Origin: Mauremys mutica
Taxonomy: Eukaryota > Chordata > Testudines > Geoemydidae
DNA length: 64,000 nucleotides
Assembly (NCBI RefSeq): GCF_020497125.1
Contig: NC_059075.1
Coordinates: 64,995,321 to 65,059,320, forward strand
Direction: 5' to 3'
Both the position numbers and the translations under genes were made by a program. The notes beneath the pieces are model-generated. The model was not told the DNA's origin, ran no database searches, and was given only the letters and a program-made list of their open reading frames with translations. Below are positions 31,106 through 41,935 of the stretch, piece by piece; the first letter of the stretch is position 1, and each line of letters starts with the position of its first letter.

Positions 31106-32394
31106 CTCAATTTTCCTTATCTATGTTTCAGACAACATCCTTGATTATTAGAGCTGAAAAAAAAGTCAAATCTACTTTTCATTATGTAGACTGTTTCCTT
31201 TTAGCATTTCTCTCAGCGTGGCCAATTAAAATAGGTTTATAAGTTTCATCATTGGTTCCAGTCATTTTCTAGTCAGTTACACTCTTTGTTCTCATACAGT
31301 AGTGCAAGACTGCAATGTTTCACTTACAAATGTCGGAGGGAAAAGTTTGTTCATAAAGTGTTTTAACTAACGTTTAAAAAAAATCATGGAAACTGTAATG
31401 TATTCCATAATTGCCTTTGAGTTTCTGTTATATTATAAACCCTAAAATCTGCAAAAAGGATTATATTGGAATCAAAATTGATAGGTTAGATCTGTGGCTA
31501 AATTAGAACATTTCTGTAAAAGTTAAAGTGAATTGAGCAAGGTGCACTGGAACTATGAGACCCTAGAAAATGTTGTTTACCAGCGTTCAAACCTCAGATA
31601 TGTGCCTGCAGACTTAATTTCACCACAGTGATGTTTTTTGTGTCGAATTTATCTCAGGTTTTGTAAACATTATTGCAAATGCTAAATTTTGGCCCAAATT
31701 TGACCTGACAGCCAGAAGAGGGTAATAATTTTGGATCTCTACTGACAGGGACTGGAATTGACCTAAAGGTGAGGAATTCCAGAACCCATTACCAATCCAT
31801 ATTTTATTGGCAATATTCCCCCAAATCTTAAACTTAAACTGTGTTTTTAAAATCTGCTTTTCATTCAACCACTTATGCATTTTTTTAAACAATGGATGGT
31901 TTTATTCATAACATACTCTCCAATGCTTAAAAATAACATCTTTTTTCTAGCGGATTTCTTTTTTCCTTTTCCATATGATAGTCACTGGTTCCACCTGCCA
32001 GCCCTTAAGTTTGTTGCAGAATTTGAAATGAACTCTGCTTATTTCTGCTTACTTTCTTGTTTGGACGTCTGTCTGCACAGATAACTGCTGCTGCAGGGCC
32101 AGCAGAGGGAGCAACAAATAACACGAGATTAGTGTGTGCAGGGCCTGACTCTGCTTTCATGTAAACAGATGTGAATTGGGAGTAACCCCACTGAAGTTAG
32201 TGGAGTTACATGGGTATAAAACTTGTGTGAGAAGAATTAAGCCCATTATATATGTTTTATTTCTTTGTATGGATTTCTCTGTGACAGAAATGGTTTATTT
32301 TATTATTTTTTTTAAATGTATTTATTTATTTAGGGCAATCTCAGTGAAACTGTGGCAGTTTTACAGTACAGTTAGGTCAAATGTTAGGTTTGGA

Positions 32395-32530
32395 CAACTC
32401 ACAGACGCATAGAAGAGACCATTACGATTATCTGGTCTGAACTCCTGCATAACACAGGTCATAGAATTTCACCCTGTAATTTCTTCATCAAGCCGACAAC
32501 GTCTGGATGACCTAGAGAATATCTCAAAAT
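32395..32530 (-). repeat. CR1-like fragment, reverse orientation
   Basis: CTGGTCTGAACTCCTGCATA and ACACAGGTCATAGAATTTCA are typical of a CR1 subfamily 3' region read in reverse. Boundaries are approximate. Confidence 0.55.
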
Positions 32531-33614
32531 TATCCCTTGATTTCCACCATCTGTTCAACGTACAGCACACGTGGTGGGGAGGACAAGCAGTGAAACATGT
32601 AACATTTTGAGGAGTAGACTTTAATTTTCATCAAGTATTTCATAGCGTACAGTGCTGCATGCCAAAATGAAGAGCAACAGATATAATACACATTTGGATA
32701 TGGTATACCCTTTGGTTGTACAGCATGTACACAGATATAATACTTCCTAGATCATTTTGGAGTGAAATTCAGCCTCATAGTCTGAGCACAAGACTGGGAA
32801 CAGGAACTCCTGAAGTTTTTTTTGTTTTTTTTTGTTTTTGTTTTGTTTTTCATTAGAGCTGGTTAGAAAATTTCAAAATGTTTGAAATTTGTAAGCAAAA
32901 TGGACCATTTATGTTGTTTTGTAGAATTTCTAACTGCTCTACTCCTATTTTTTTTCAATCGGTTCTAAGTCTGTTTGGAAAACATTGATAGAAAAATGGA
33001 TTAGAGGAAATTCATTGGCATTTCCCCCCCATTTTTGACCAGCTTTAGCTTTCACCTGGACTAAAGTAAATATTGATTCCTCTTGTGCCCTTGGACAAGT
33101 CCCTGCAGCTCTGATTCAGCAAAGCACGTCAGCATGTAGATGACTAGTGAGTGCAAAAGCAGTGCACAGTTGGAACTGTAAGCTCCTATTCTCCATTATT
33201 TCTGTCTCTAGTTTGTACTTAGCAGACAGTGGCTGCCACTGGGAAACGTTTGTAATGCCCTGATCTTCATCCATCCAACCCTGGCAGAAGTTAGCAGCCG
33301 GGAGTTTACTCTAACTTCTGCCAAAAGTGTAAACTGTGCTAGTGGGGTCTCCTGCCCCTTGACACATTCTCCTCCCCATCCCCTTATACACATCCTTAGT
33401 CCAGTCTACACTACCTCCACCATCTTTAGATCAGCAGAGATTCTCCCTCCAGAGGGGGAATTCTCCAGTCCAAATCTCTAGCCAGTTTGTTCACTTTGCT
33501 CTTCTTACATGCTGCAAAGTGAACTTGATGGACCAGAGAATCTGGCCCACAGCACTTTATACCCATGTGTGTACAAGAGTAAATGACTACACAAGGTGCA
33601 ATGCAATGAAGAAT

Positions 33615-33780
33615 GAAGTCCAAATCTTGCTACTTCAGTTTCTTGGTCAGTAAAATGGAGATAATAATACTTGTTTTATTTTATCTATGTTAGGGAAGTG
33701 TTGCAAGGGTCAATTAATGAATATTTGTGAAGCGCTTGGAGGTCTTCAAGTGAAAAGGACAATATAAATTAAAAACATAT
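33615..33780 (+). repeat. MIR-type SINE 3' part
   Basis: CAGTTTCTTGGTCAGTAAAA, ATGGAGATAATAATACTTG and TGTGAAGCGCTTGGAGG match the 3' half of MIR. Confidence 0.6.
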
Positions 33781-36571
33781 TATTTATCTTGGGTTTTTAA
33801 ACCACATTTTGGTCATCAACACACAACCTTGCAAAACAGTTGTGAAAATTTACCAGCCCAGGAGCAAAATCTGCTTAGCTACCCTTACCAGGATGATGAT
33901 GCAGAACAACTATTTAAACTCATCCATCAATCAATAAATAAATAAAATAAAAAATCACTGCAGGTGAGTGAATGAGTAGACTTTTGCAAGGCTTCATGAG
34001 CAGGGTAAATGTTGTAAAGACTGTTCTGATTTTGCCCAGTGTAACTCTTCTTGCTTTGCGCTGACCTTCTGTGAGCTGTGCATTGTGTGGCTACCAGGGC
34101 TGCCTAAGCTGTGATAACTTCCCCCCTATGGGAATTAAAGCACGTACAGTCCTTGCTGGAAGCAGTTATCTTGTGATAAGCTGTAACTTCTTAGCCTTCT
34201 AATTCTAGCCTTCAAGGGCAGGACAGTGAGTGTGTAGTATTGCCCCAAATGGAATTTCATGATCTTGGATGTCTGAAAATCAAACAAACCCATTTTTAGA
34301 GACGAACAAATAATTCTTGGTAGATAATTTAGTCAGTAAAATTAAACCGCTTTTTCTACTTGTGGACTAGCTGCAAGTACATTGCTATTTTCTCAATTTG
34401 TCATTGGAATTTATGGGACTAACTTTTTGTCTCTTTCTCCCCCTTTCCTTTGTAGATAGAGCTAGACTAGTTCACGGCGAGTATTTGATACTTGCTATTT
34501 GAAATTATACTTGTGTTGGTTAGCTGTGATTGGTCTCATAAATCACAAGGTGTTGCTTCTGTTTCTTGCCTGGATGAGCCAGCTCTTACAATTAGGAAAA
34601 GGGCTTCCTGAAGAAGCCACTGGGGCTTTGAATTTCTCAAGTGGCTTGATCCAAAGCCAGTTGAAGTCAGACATGCGCTAACTCCAGTGTGCTGTGGATC
34701 AGGCCAATGCAAAAATAGCAAATAATCAGGACATGGGAAATGTTAATTTTGTACCTTTCTGGGCCACCTAGGCCTTTCCCTGAGACACCATTCCTAGAAA
34801 ATCTAGACCAGGTACAAAATATGTGTAAAACTGTGGTAGTTTGGGGTAAAATATTCCCAAGCACTCCAAGTCTCATTATCAAAAGTGAGGTAAGCACTCA
34901 GGAGCCTAAGTCCTATTGAGTTTTCAAATAAGACTTAGGCTCCTAAAAATTTTAGGTTGTTTTTTGAAAATGTTATTCAGTGGCCCTGATGCTGCAAATG
35001 CTTAAGCACATGCTTAACTGTAAGCAGGTGAGCAGTCCTTTGGCTTCAATTAGATGATTTGCATGACTAAAGTAAAGCAGATATTTACATGTTTGCCAGA
35101 TCTGAGTGTGCAATTGAGGCACGTAGCTGACCCTGCATTTTTGCATGCACAATTATGTGTGTATGGGCCTCAAATGAATGACACATACTTTTTTAAATAT
35201 AAAAAAATTGTGTCTTCCTTGAGCCACACAAAAGAAAATTTGAAAGTTGTTAAAAGAAAAAACTGCAAAACCTAGAAATCATAACAAAAAAGTACTGTAT
35301 GTGAAACTGCCATTAATTTGAACATATATAATTTGTACCAAAGGGCTTTTTGTTTTATTTTATATTTTGAGATTGCAGCTGGAAAGATAATATTCATCTT
35401 GAATGAGAGTTAAAGTGGTGTTGTGCTGAAATATGGATGACTCTCTTATATCTTATATAAGAATGATCTGCCCAGCTTCAGACACTTGAAAGGAGCCTGA
35501 TTTTTTCAGAAGATGAATGAACAGAATTTTAACACCCTTAGGGTCTCTCAAATTGGGTCTCCAAAAACGGCAGCATCCAAACTTAATCACCGTTTGTTTG
35601 TTTTAAAACTCTTGGCTGATTTGTTTGTTGTTGATTGTTTTTTTTTTAATGTGGATGGCGTGAGATTTGTGACGTCCTTAACTAGGAGTTTCCTTGCTTT
35701 TAAGTGTTTTTATTTTGTTAACAGTGTGTCAGATATGTACATTGTTTCTGTACAGTGACTTGAATTAGATTTGGATATAACTTTTCTGTTTCTGGAATTT
35801 CCCCAGATTTTTAAAAATTATTATTTATTTCCTGGGTTTTAAAAATTTACATCTTTCACATTTTCTCTTGTGTAGCTGAATAAAGCCATAAAGCCAGTTC
35901 CAAGGGACACTCCAGCTGCTTTGTGTCACTGGAGCAGAGCAAAGCAGCGAGAGCACATTGGTCTGTAGAGGTCAGGTAGGAATCTGCCCTGTGCTTCTTT
36001 ACATTTTAAATAAAGGGTCTGTAGCTACTGACCCATGTTCTCTGCCAAGTCTATTAACTTTGGAACTGTGACCCAGGTCCTGTGACTGGTGCCAGGAAAT
36101 AAAAGTTCAGTTTCTTGTAAGCACTCCCATGTGTCGCTCTCATTACAGAGAGGTTAACTGAGAAGATTATTAAATTGAAGGAATGAATGGCACTGGTGAA
36201 GCTAATAATGGCTTCTGCAGAACCCTTTGTCATGTAGAGCTTGATCCTGCAAAGTGCTGAGCAATTCTTTGGGAGCTGGCCTGGAGTGCCTAAGGCAGCT
36301 GGGTGTGGTAGCAGGTGCCTGGGATAGCTGGTGTAGGTGTGGGGGTGTGTGTTAACTGAGGTTGGACCTTGCCTGTGCATTCTCCCTACTTCCTTAAGTC
36401 CTTCTCCTCCTCCTCCTCCTCTTGCTTCCCGCTCCCTGCTGCCTGCATTTATCTGGCTGAGCTCCAGCAGGAAGCAGAGAAGCTGCCTGGTATATTGCAG
36501 AGAAGGTGCCTCAGCACATACCTCTTAACCTCCCAAGTCTCAAATGTGGGATGCAGTGTGTGACACAGACT

Positions 36572-36691
36572 CAGGGGTGCTGGAACAATTTTTATAGTGG
36601 GGGTGCTGATGATGGAAACCATGGAAACCATGTTGGTGTTTGTTATTACTGTTTCAGGCCAGGGGGTGCGGCAGCACCTCTAGTTCCAGCA
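36572..36691. repeat. Short hAT-like repeat, copy 2
   Basis: Begins CAGGGGTGCTGGAACAATTT and ends CTAGTTCCAGC. It is the same element as 2399-2519, with a tandem duplication of GGAAACCAT inside. Flanks CACAGACT and CACAGATT could be an 8-bp target duplication with one mismatch if the last bases of the element were lost. Confidence 0.6.
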
Positions 36692-36847
36692 CAGATTCAG
36701 AATGAGAGAGATGAATTATTCCTTCTGGCAGCGTAAAATGGTGGGGATTCATTCCTTCAGTGTACAGGAAATAACTTTTTCCATAATGTTACTTTCACAA
36801 TTATTTATTTCTGATGTAATAATTTTCAATTAAAAAAAAAACAACAG

Positions 36848-37025
36848 GGATGCTCAGTGGTTTGAGCATTGGCCTGCTAAACCCAGGGATGTGAGTTCAA
36901 TCCTTAAGGGGGCCACTTAGGGATCTGGGGCAAAAATCAGTACTTGGTCCTGCTAGTGAAGGCAGAGGGCTGGACTTGATGACCTTTCAAGGCCCCTTCC
37001 AGTTCTAGGAGATAGGTGTATCTCC
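36848..37025 (+). repeat. tRNA-derived SINE (cryptodire turtle-type), copy 2
   Basis: A box-like GCTCAGTGGTTTGAGCATTG and B box GAGTTCAATCC are clearer than in the copy at 27693. The body is nearly identical to that copy and ends GGTGTATCTCC. It is preceded by a poly-A run at 36832-36841. Confidence 0.82.
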
Positions 37026-37142
37026 AGTTATTATTATTTATTTGTGTGGAATGTAGGTAACCTGAGGACTAAAATAGGGGAAGTCCCTTGAAATTAGGCC
37101 GAGAGGTACTTCAGTGCTTCTTAGCAAAGGGGAAGAGCAACT

Positions 37143-37335
37143 CCAGAAGCCTAGTCTACATTAGAAAAGGTTTGCCTATAACTAGAAAACCCTCCTAGTG
37201 TAGATGCAGCTTATGCCAGCGAAGAACTCAGTGCTTTTGCCATTATAGCTTATTCCGGATCTCCCCAACAAAATAACCAAACCAGCAAAAGCACTTACCT
37301 GCGTCTGCGCTTGGGCTTTAGCCTGTATAAAAATG
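37143..37335. mobile_element. Harbinger-type MITE remnant
   Basis: Begins AGCCTAGTCTACATTAG, close to the TIR core GGCCTGGTCTACACTA of the Harbinger elements, and contains CCTAGTGTAGATGCAGC internally, then GGGCTTTAGCCTGTAT near the right end. The right terminus is degraded, so boundaries are approximate. Confidence 0.5.
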
Positions 37336-37919
37336 TCTTAAAAGAATTCTCCCCCGAGCCAGCATTGTTACACCCGCAAAAGCTTTAAGTATAGAGGAAT
37401 GCCTGCTACTCTTCTGGATGTAGGACATCCCAGCAAGGACGTGTGTCAGGGCTGCCAAATGCCTGAGTGTCACATGAGATGAGTGACACATGCCTGCCCT
37501 GCTGAAGACGATTCATCTACCTCTCAAAGTTTGTTCTCTTGAGCAACTTCTGTCTCACATGACACTTGAAGTCAGAAAATGTCCTGATAGTACAGGAGCC
37601 TGGTTCTTCTCTCATGCTACTCTTACACTGGTGTGACTCCATTGACTTTAATAATTACTCCTTATTTACATCAGTGTAATTTTGAGGGCTGTTTGGCCCC
37701 AGCAGTTTCACAGTTCACTACCAATAAACAGCTGAGAGAGAATAAACAGGCTTCAAAATAATTTGGAATTTCTGGCTAAATAAAATGGTCTAAAATAAAC
37801 TTCTCTTTTCACTGTACTGCCTCTGGGCTAAGTCCTGCCAACACTGCTGTGCCCAGTGCTTGCTACCATGAAGAGTCTCTCTGGAAGACAATGGAGTTGC
37901 TCATGGTAGTAAGCAGTAT

Positions 37920-38219
37920 GGGCCTGGTTCGCCACTGCTCTGCACCTTGTGGCAGTTATTTCCGTTTTTGCAAATTGCTTGTAAAATGCTCTGGGCCTGA
38001 TTTTCAGTTGCAGGAAGGCCACTTCAAACCATTCTGGCAGTGTTAAAGGGGCCTTAAAGTGGCTCTAACTGTTATTTACACTCTCTTTAAGGTGCCTTTA
38101 AAGGGGACTTTTTGTAAATGAAATTAAGCCCTCCCAGTCTGATCTGGCAGTCTGGTACCCCCAACTTGACACGGGTGTAAATAACTACACAAGGTGCAAA
38201 GCAGTGGAGAATGGTGCCC
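37920..38219. repeat. Long-TIR copy of the GGGCCTGATTCT family, about 300 bp
   Basis: About 40 bp at the left (from GGGCCTGGTTCGCCACTGCT through CACCTTGTGGCAGTTATTT) is mirrored at the right by AAATAACTACACAAGGTGCA and onward to GAATGGTGCCC. It is the clearest member of this family in the window. A further half copy is at 33555-33620 (TAAATGACTACACAAGGTGC). Superfamily and target duplication were not resolved. Confidence 0.6.
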
Positions 38220-38836
38220 TATGACTGGTGCCCTATGACTGGCAATAAGGTCCAGAGGATTGAGCCCTGTGGCTCCAATCCTACAAACATTTATACATGT
38301 GAATATCTTTAGGCATGTGAGTAATCCCTGGAGTTCAGTGCATGCAAAAGTGTGTGCAGGATCAAAACGTTAGGGCTCGAACCTGCCAGGTGCTGATCAC
38401 TCTGGCCTCAACCCACCAAAGCACTGAAGCACATAAGTAACATAACGAATATGAATAGTCCTGTTGAAATCAATGGAACTGCTGGGTCAGAGTCTGAGTA
38501 CTCAGCATTTTGTAGCATTTTGTACTGAACCCTCTAAAACAGAAGGATTGCTAGACCAGGAATCCATGTACTACTCCTTGTATACTCACTTTTAATGAAG
38601 AAATTCTTAAAAGAATAAGAAAGAGATTGTGGAATAGCATCAGAGGGTAGCCGTGTTAGTCTGGATCTGTAAAAGCAGCAAAGAGTCTTGTGGCACCTTA
38701 TAGACTAACAGACGTTTGGGAGCATGAGCTTTCGTGGGTGAATACCCACTTCGTTGGATGCATGTAGTGGAAATTTCCAGGGGCAGGTATATATAAGCAA
38801 GCAAGAAGCAGGCTAGAGATAACGAGGTTAGTTCAG

Positions 38837-39717
38837 TCAGGGAGGATGAGGCCCTCTTCTAGCAGCTGAGGTGTGAAAACCAAGAGAGGAGAAACTGGTT
38901 TTGTAGTTGGCTAGCCATTCACAGTCTTTGTTTAATCCTGAGCTAATGGTGTCAAATTTGCAGATGAACTGAAGCTCAGCAGTTTCTCTCTGAAGTCTGG
39001 TCCTGAAGTTTTTTTGCTGCAGGATGGCCACCTTAAGATCTGCTATTGTGTGGCCAGGGAGGTTGAAGTGTTCTCCTACAGGTTTTTGTATATTGCCATT
39101 CCTAATATCTGATTTGTGTCCATTTATCTTTTTCCGTAGAGACTGTCCAGTTTGGCCGATGTACATAGCAGAGGGGCATTGCTGGCATATGATGGCGTAT
39201 ATTACATTGGTGGACGTGCAGGTGAATGAGCCGGTGATGGTGTGGCTGATCTGGTTAGGTCCTGTGATGGTGTCGCTGGTGTAGATATGTGGGCAGAGTT
39301 GGCATCGAGGTTTGTTGCATGGATTGGTTCCTGAGCTAGAGTTACTATGGTGCAGTGTGCAGTTACTGGTGAGAATATGCTTCAGGTTGGCAGGTTGTCT
39401 GTGGGCGAGGATTGGCCTGCCACCCAAGGCCTGTGAAAGTGTGGGATCATTGTCCAGGATGGGTTGTAGATCCCTGATGATGCATTGGAGGGGTTTTAGT
39501 TGGGGACTGTATGTGATGGCCAGTGGAGTCCTGTTGGTTTCTTTCTTGGGTTTGTCCTGCAGTAGGAGGCTTCTGGGTACACGTCTGGCTCTGTTGATCT
39601 GTTTCCTTATTTCTTCGTGCGGGTATTGTAGTTTTGAGAATGCTTGATGGAGATTTTGTAGGGTGTTGGTCTCTGTCTGAGGGGTTAGAGCAGATACGGT
39701 TGTAACACAATAGTAGA
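38837..39717 (-). pseudogene. Penelope-like element C-terminal reading frame with GIY-YIG endonuclease (5'-truncated)
   Basis: The open frame encodes a C-terminal region typical of Penelope-like elements: a Cys/His cluster (CNKPRCQLCPH), then VIYAIICQQCPSAMYIGQTG with the GIY-YIG-like VIYAI and YIG motifs 10-15 residues apart, then RKKINGHKSDIRNG and VGEHFNLPGH with conserved R, H and E/N positions. In the family this single-strand nuclease works with a telomerase-related reverse transcriptase, whose catalytic part is missing here. The apparent first methionine comes from the inverted right arm, not from the element's own gene. The frame ends at the stop at 38837. The duplicate inverted arm encodes the last 60 residues again on the plus strand (39731-39916). 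Confidence 0.85.
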
Positions 39718-39730
39718 TCTTAAGGTGGCC

Positions 39731-39919
39731 ATCCTGCAGCAAAAAAACTTCAGGACCAGACTTCAGAGAGAAACTGCTGAGCTTCAGTTCATCTGCAAAT
39801 TTGACACCATCAGCTCAGGATTAAACAAAGACTGTGAATGGCTTGCCAACTACAAAACCAGTTTCTCCTCTCTTGGTTTTCACACCTCAGCTGCTAGAAG
39901 AGGGCCTCATCCTTCCTGA
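39731..39919 (+). pseudogene. Inverted duplicate of the C-terminal 60 codons of the Penelope-like frame
   Basis: Translation repeats LQQKNFRTRLQRETAELQFI and the following residues through SAARRGPHPS, almost identical to the minus-strand frame in the left arm. It is part of the right snap-back arm and is not a separate gene. Confidence 0.85.
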
Positions 39920-40906
39920 TTGAACTAACCTCGTTATCTCTAGCCTGCTTCTTGCTTGCTTATATATACCTGCCCCTGGACATTTCCACTACATGCATCT
40001 GACGAAGTGGGTATTCACCCACGAAAGCTCATGCTCCCAAACGTCTGTTAGTCTATAAGGTGCCACAAGACTCTTTGCTGCTTTTACAGATTGTGGAATG
40101 TCATTTTGTTCAATAATATGTCAATTTCATGTATTCAGTTTTATTAACTTCTTGGTAGATGGCAAATGAAGTTGTTTTATAGCTTGAAATATTATAACAT
40201 TTATAGTGGATTATTTTTTCCAATGCATAATATAAAGGAGTAAACAATAAGGTAAACATTAAGGTCCAGTTCAAAATGTTACAAGCCAAGCTGAGCTCAG
40301 AGAGAACTGGGTGATAGTTTTCTTGCCACCATCCGTCCCCCTCTTCTTCAGTGGACATTTTTAATCTGTCATTCTCATTCTCTGGGGTCAACATTTTACA
40401 GCCCCATAATCATCTTGTACCTGATGGATATTAAATATTTTTTTACTGGATTACAATTCATTTCAATATTCCCTGCATTTTGTGTTTAAATGCATAATAA
40501 ATACAAGTATTTTATGCATCAGAATCCAGACACCACCAGTGTTTGCCTTTGAGCACATTGCCATTAATAATCTCCTTGGGGGAAGGAGGCCAGGTGTGTA
40601 CTGTGCATTGGAAGGGAGAAGGCATGTGTGTGGTTTCTTTTAAATGTCACCTCCCAGACCTAGATATCACTCTTATAATGCACTAGATTTGATTCCTCTT
40701 AAGTGAAGTTGATAATTTAGGGCCAGATCCTAATTTGGTGTCACTTCAGGCAATAGAGCTGCATCCATTATATCATCTAAGGGTCTGGCCCTTAATGGGG
40801 TGGAGAGGGATGGAAACTTACTCCTCCTCCTTGAGGGAAATGAATGACTTCTAAATATAGGTATCAGCACCTAGATACTACTGGGATGGATGCCTTAAAA
40901 ATGCAT

Positions 40907-40926
40907 ATAATAATAATAATAATAAT
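40907..40926. repeat. (TAA)n microsatellite
   Basis: About six to seven TAA units abut the mariner MITE; the insertion used a TA inside it. Confidence 0.85.
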
Positions 40927-41119
40927 ACACCTCTACCCCAATATGATGCTGTCCTCAGGAGCCAAAAAATCTTACCGTGTTATAGGTGAAACCACATTAT
41001 ATCGAACTTACTTTGATCCACTGGACTGCGCAGCCTCCCCCCCGCCCGCAGCACTGCTTTACCGCGTTATAGCCGAATTTGTGTTATATCGGGTCGCGTT
41101 ATATCGGGGTAGAGGTGTA
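40926..41119. mobile_element. Tc1/mariner-type MITE, 194 bp including TA target site
   Basis: Starts TACACCTCTACCCCAATAT and ends ATATCGGGGTAGAGGTGTA, inverted repeats of 17 bp with one mismatch, bounded by TA on each side. GTTATATCG-like segments recur inside. It sits directly on a (TAA)n microsatellite, which supplied the TA target. No transposase frame. Confidence 0.85.
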
Positions 41120-41559
41120 CCCTGTGTAGGACCTATGGATCTACTGAGAAGACCTTTAAAAAAACCAACAACCAACCAGCCTTGTGTTATAGGAAGAAAA
41201 GCCAGTGTTCACAAATGTGGGTCATACTGTCAGGCATCTAAACCCACACTTAGGCACCTTAGGAGGTGGCTTGATTTTTAGAGGTGCCGAGTACCTGTAG
41301 CTTTTCTTGACTTCAGTGATGCTATATCCATGAGTGATGCGGTAGAGATACTTGGTACATGATGATAAAATTAAGTTCCTGGTAGCTAGGAATGTAAAGA
41401 GTGATGAGACATTTGTGAATGATGCTACTGATGCATCTACCACGTAATGTGCATTGCTGAAGTGAGGTAGCAGCACGGCTGTAAAACTGAAAACAGCAGT
41501 GCTGTAACGGTGAGTGATGCTACAGACCAGGACAGTAATAGCAAACACACTACTAATCG

Positions 41560-41935
41560 AATGGAGCAAGAATCAAGACTGAGTATCCTCTGAAGCTGCT
41601 ATAACTGGGGATGGCATTATAAATATCTTCCTCTTTCTTATGTCTTCTTTCCCCTTTATGCTGCTTTTCTTGATGAGGGTTGTGGGGGCAGCATGGAGAG
41701 TAGGGAGGAGCAGACCTCCCTTTCCTCTGCAACAAGTTCCTCCTGAGAGATTCCCCGGCATTCTCTTCAGCATGTCCTGGGTTGGCCTCAGGCCTCCTTC
41801 CAGCGGGACATGCCCGGTAGAGTTCCAAAGGAAGCCTCCCAGTGGGCATCCATACCAGGTGCCCGAACCATCTCAACTGACTCCTCTCGATCTGGAGGAG
41901 TAGTGGCTCCACTCCGAGGTTCCGGAGTGGAGCAT
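41560..41935 (-). repeat. Non-LTR retrotransposon C-terminal fragment, reverse orientation
   Basis: The minus strand encodes IERSQLRWFGHLVWMPTGRL followed by PLELYRACPAGRRPEANPGH, a C-terminal motif found in several vertebrate non-LTR retrotransposons. Frameshifts follow. The clade (Rex1-like or other) is not decided by this short piece. Confidence 0.65.

Larger units (their letters stand above)
38636..40087. mobile_element. Snap-back Penelope-like retroelement insertion, 1452 bp, with 12-bp target duplication
   Basis: AGATTGTGGAAT occurs at 38624-38635 and 40088-40099 as the target duplication. The left half (minus sense) carries the 3' part of the element, including the endonuclease domain. 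The right half (about 39705 to 40087, plus sense) repeats the last roughly 385 bp in inverted orientation to about 38669-39052. The left end extends about 33 bp further (AGCATCAGAGGGTAGCCGTG) than the right. The structure is a large hairpin with a loop of about 650 bp. Most of the reverse transcriptase is absent, so it is a 5'-truncated, inverted copy. Confidence 0.88.

Noticed and set aside
38837..39742. A complete 301-aa gene starting with its own methionine
   Set aside because: The first residues come from reading across the junction into the inverted arm. The element's real N-terminal reverse transcriptase is missing, so it is a truncated frame.
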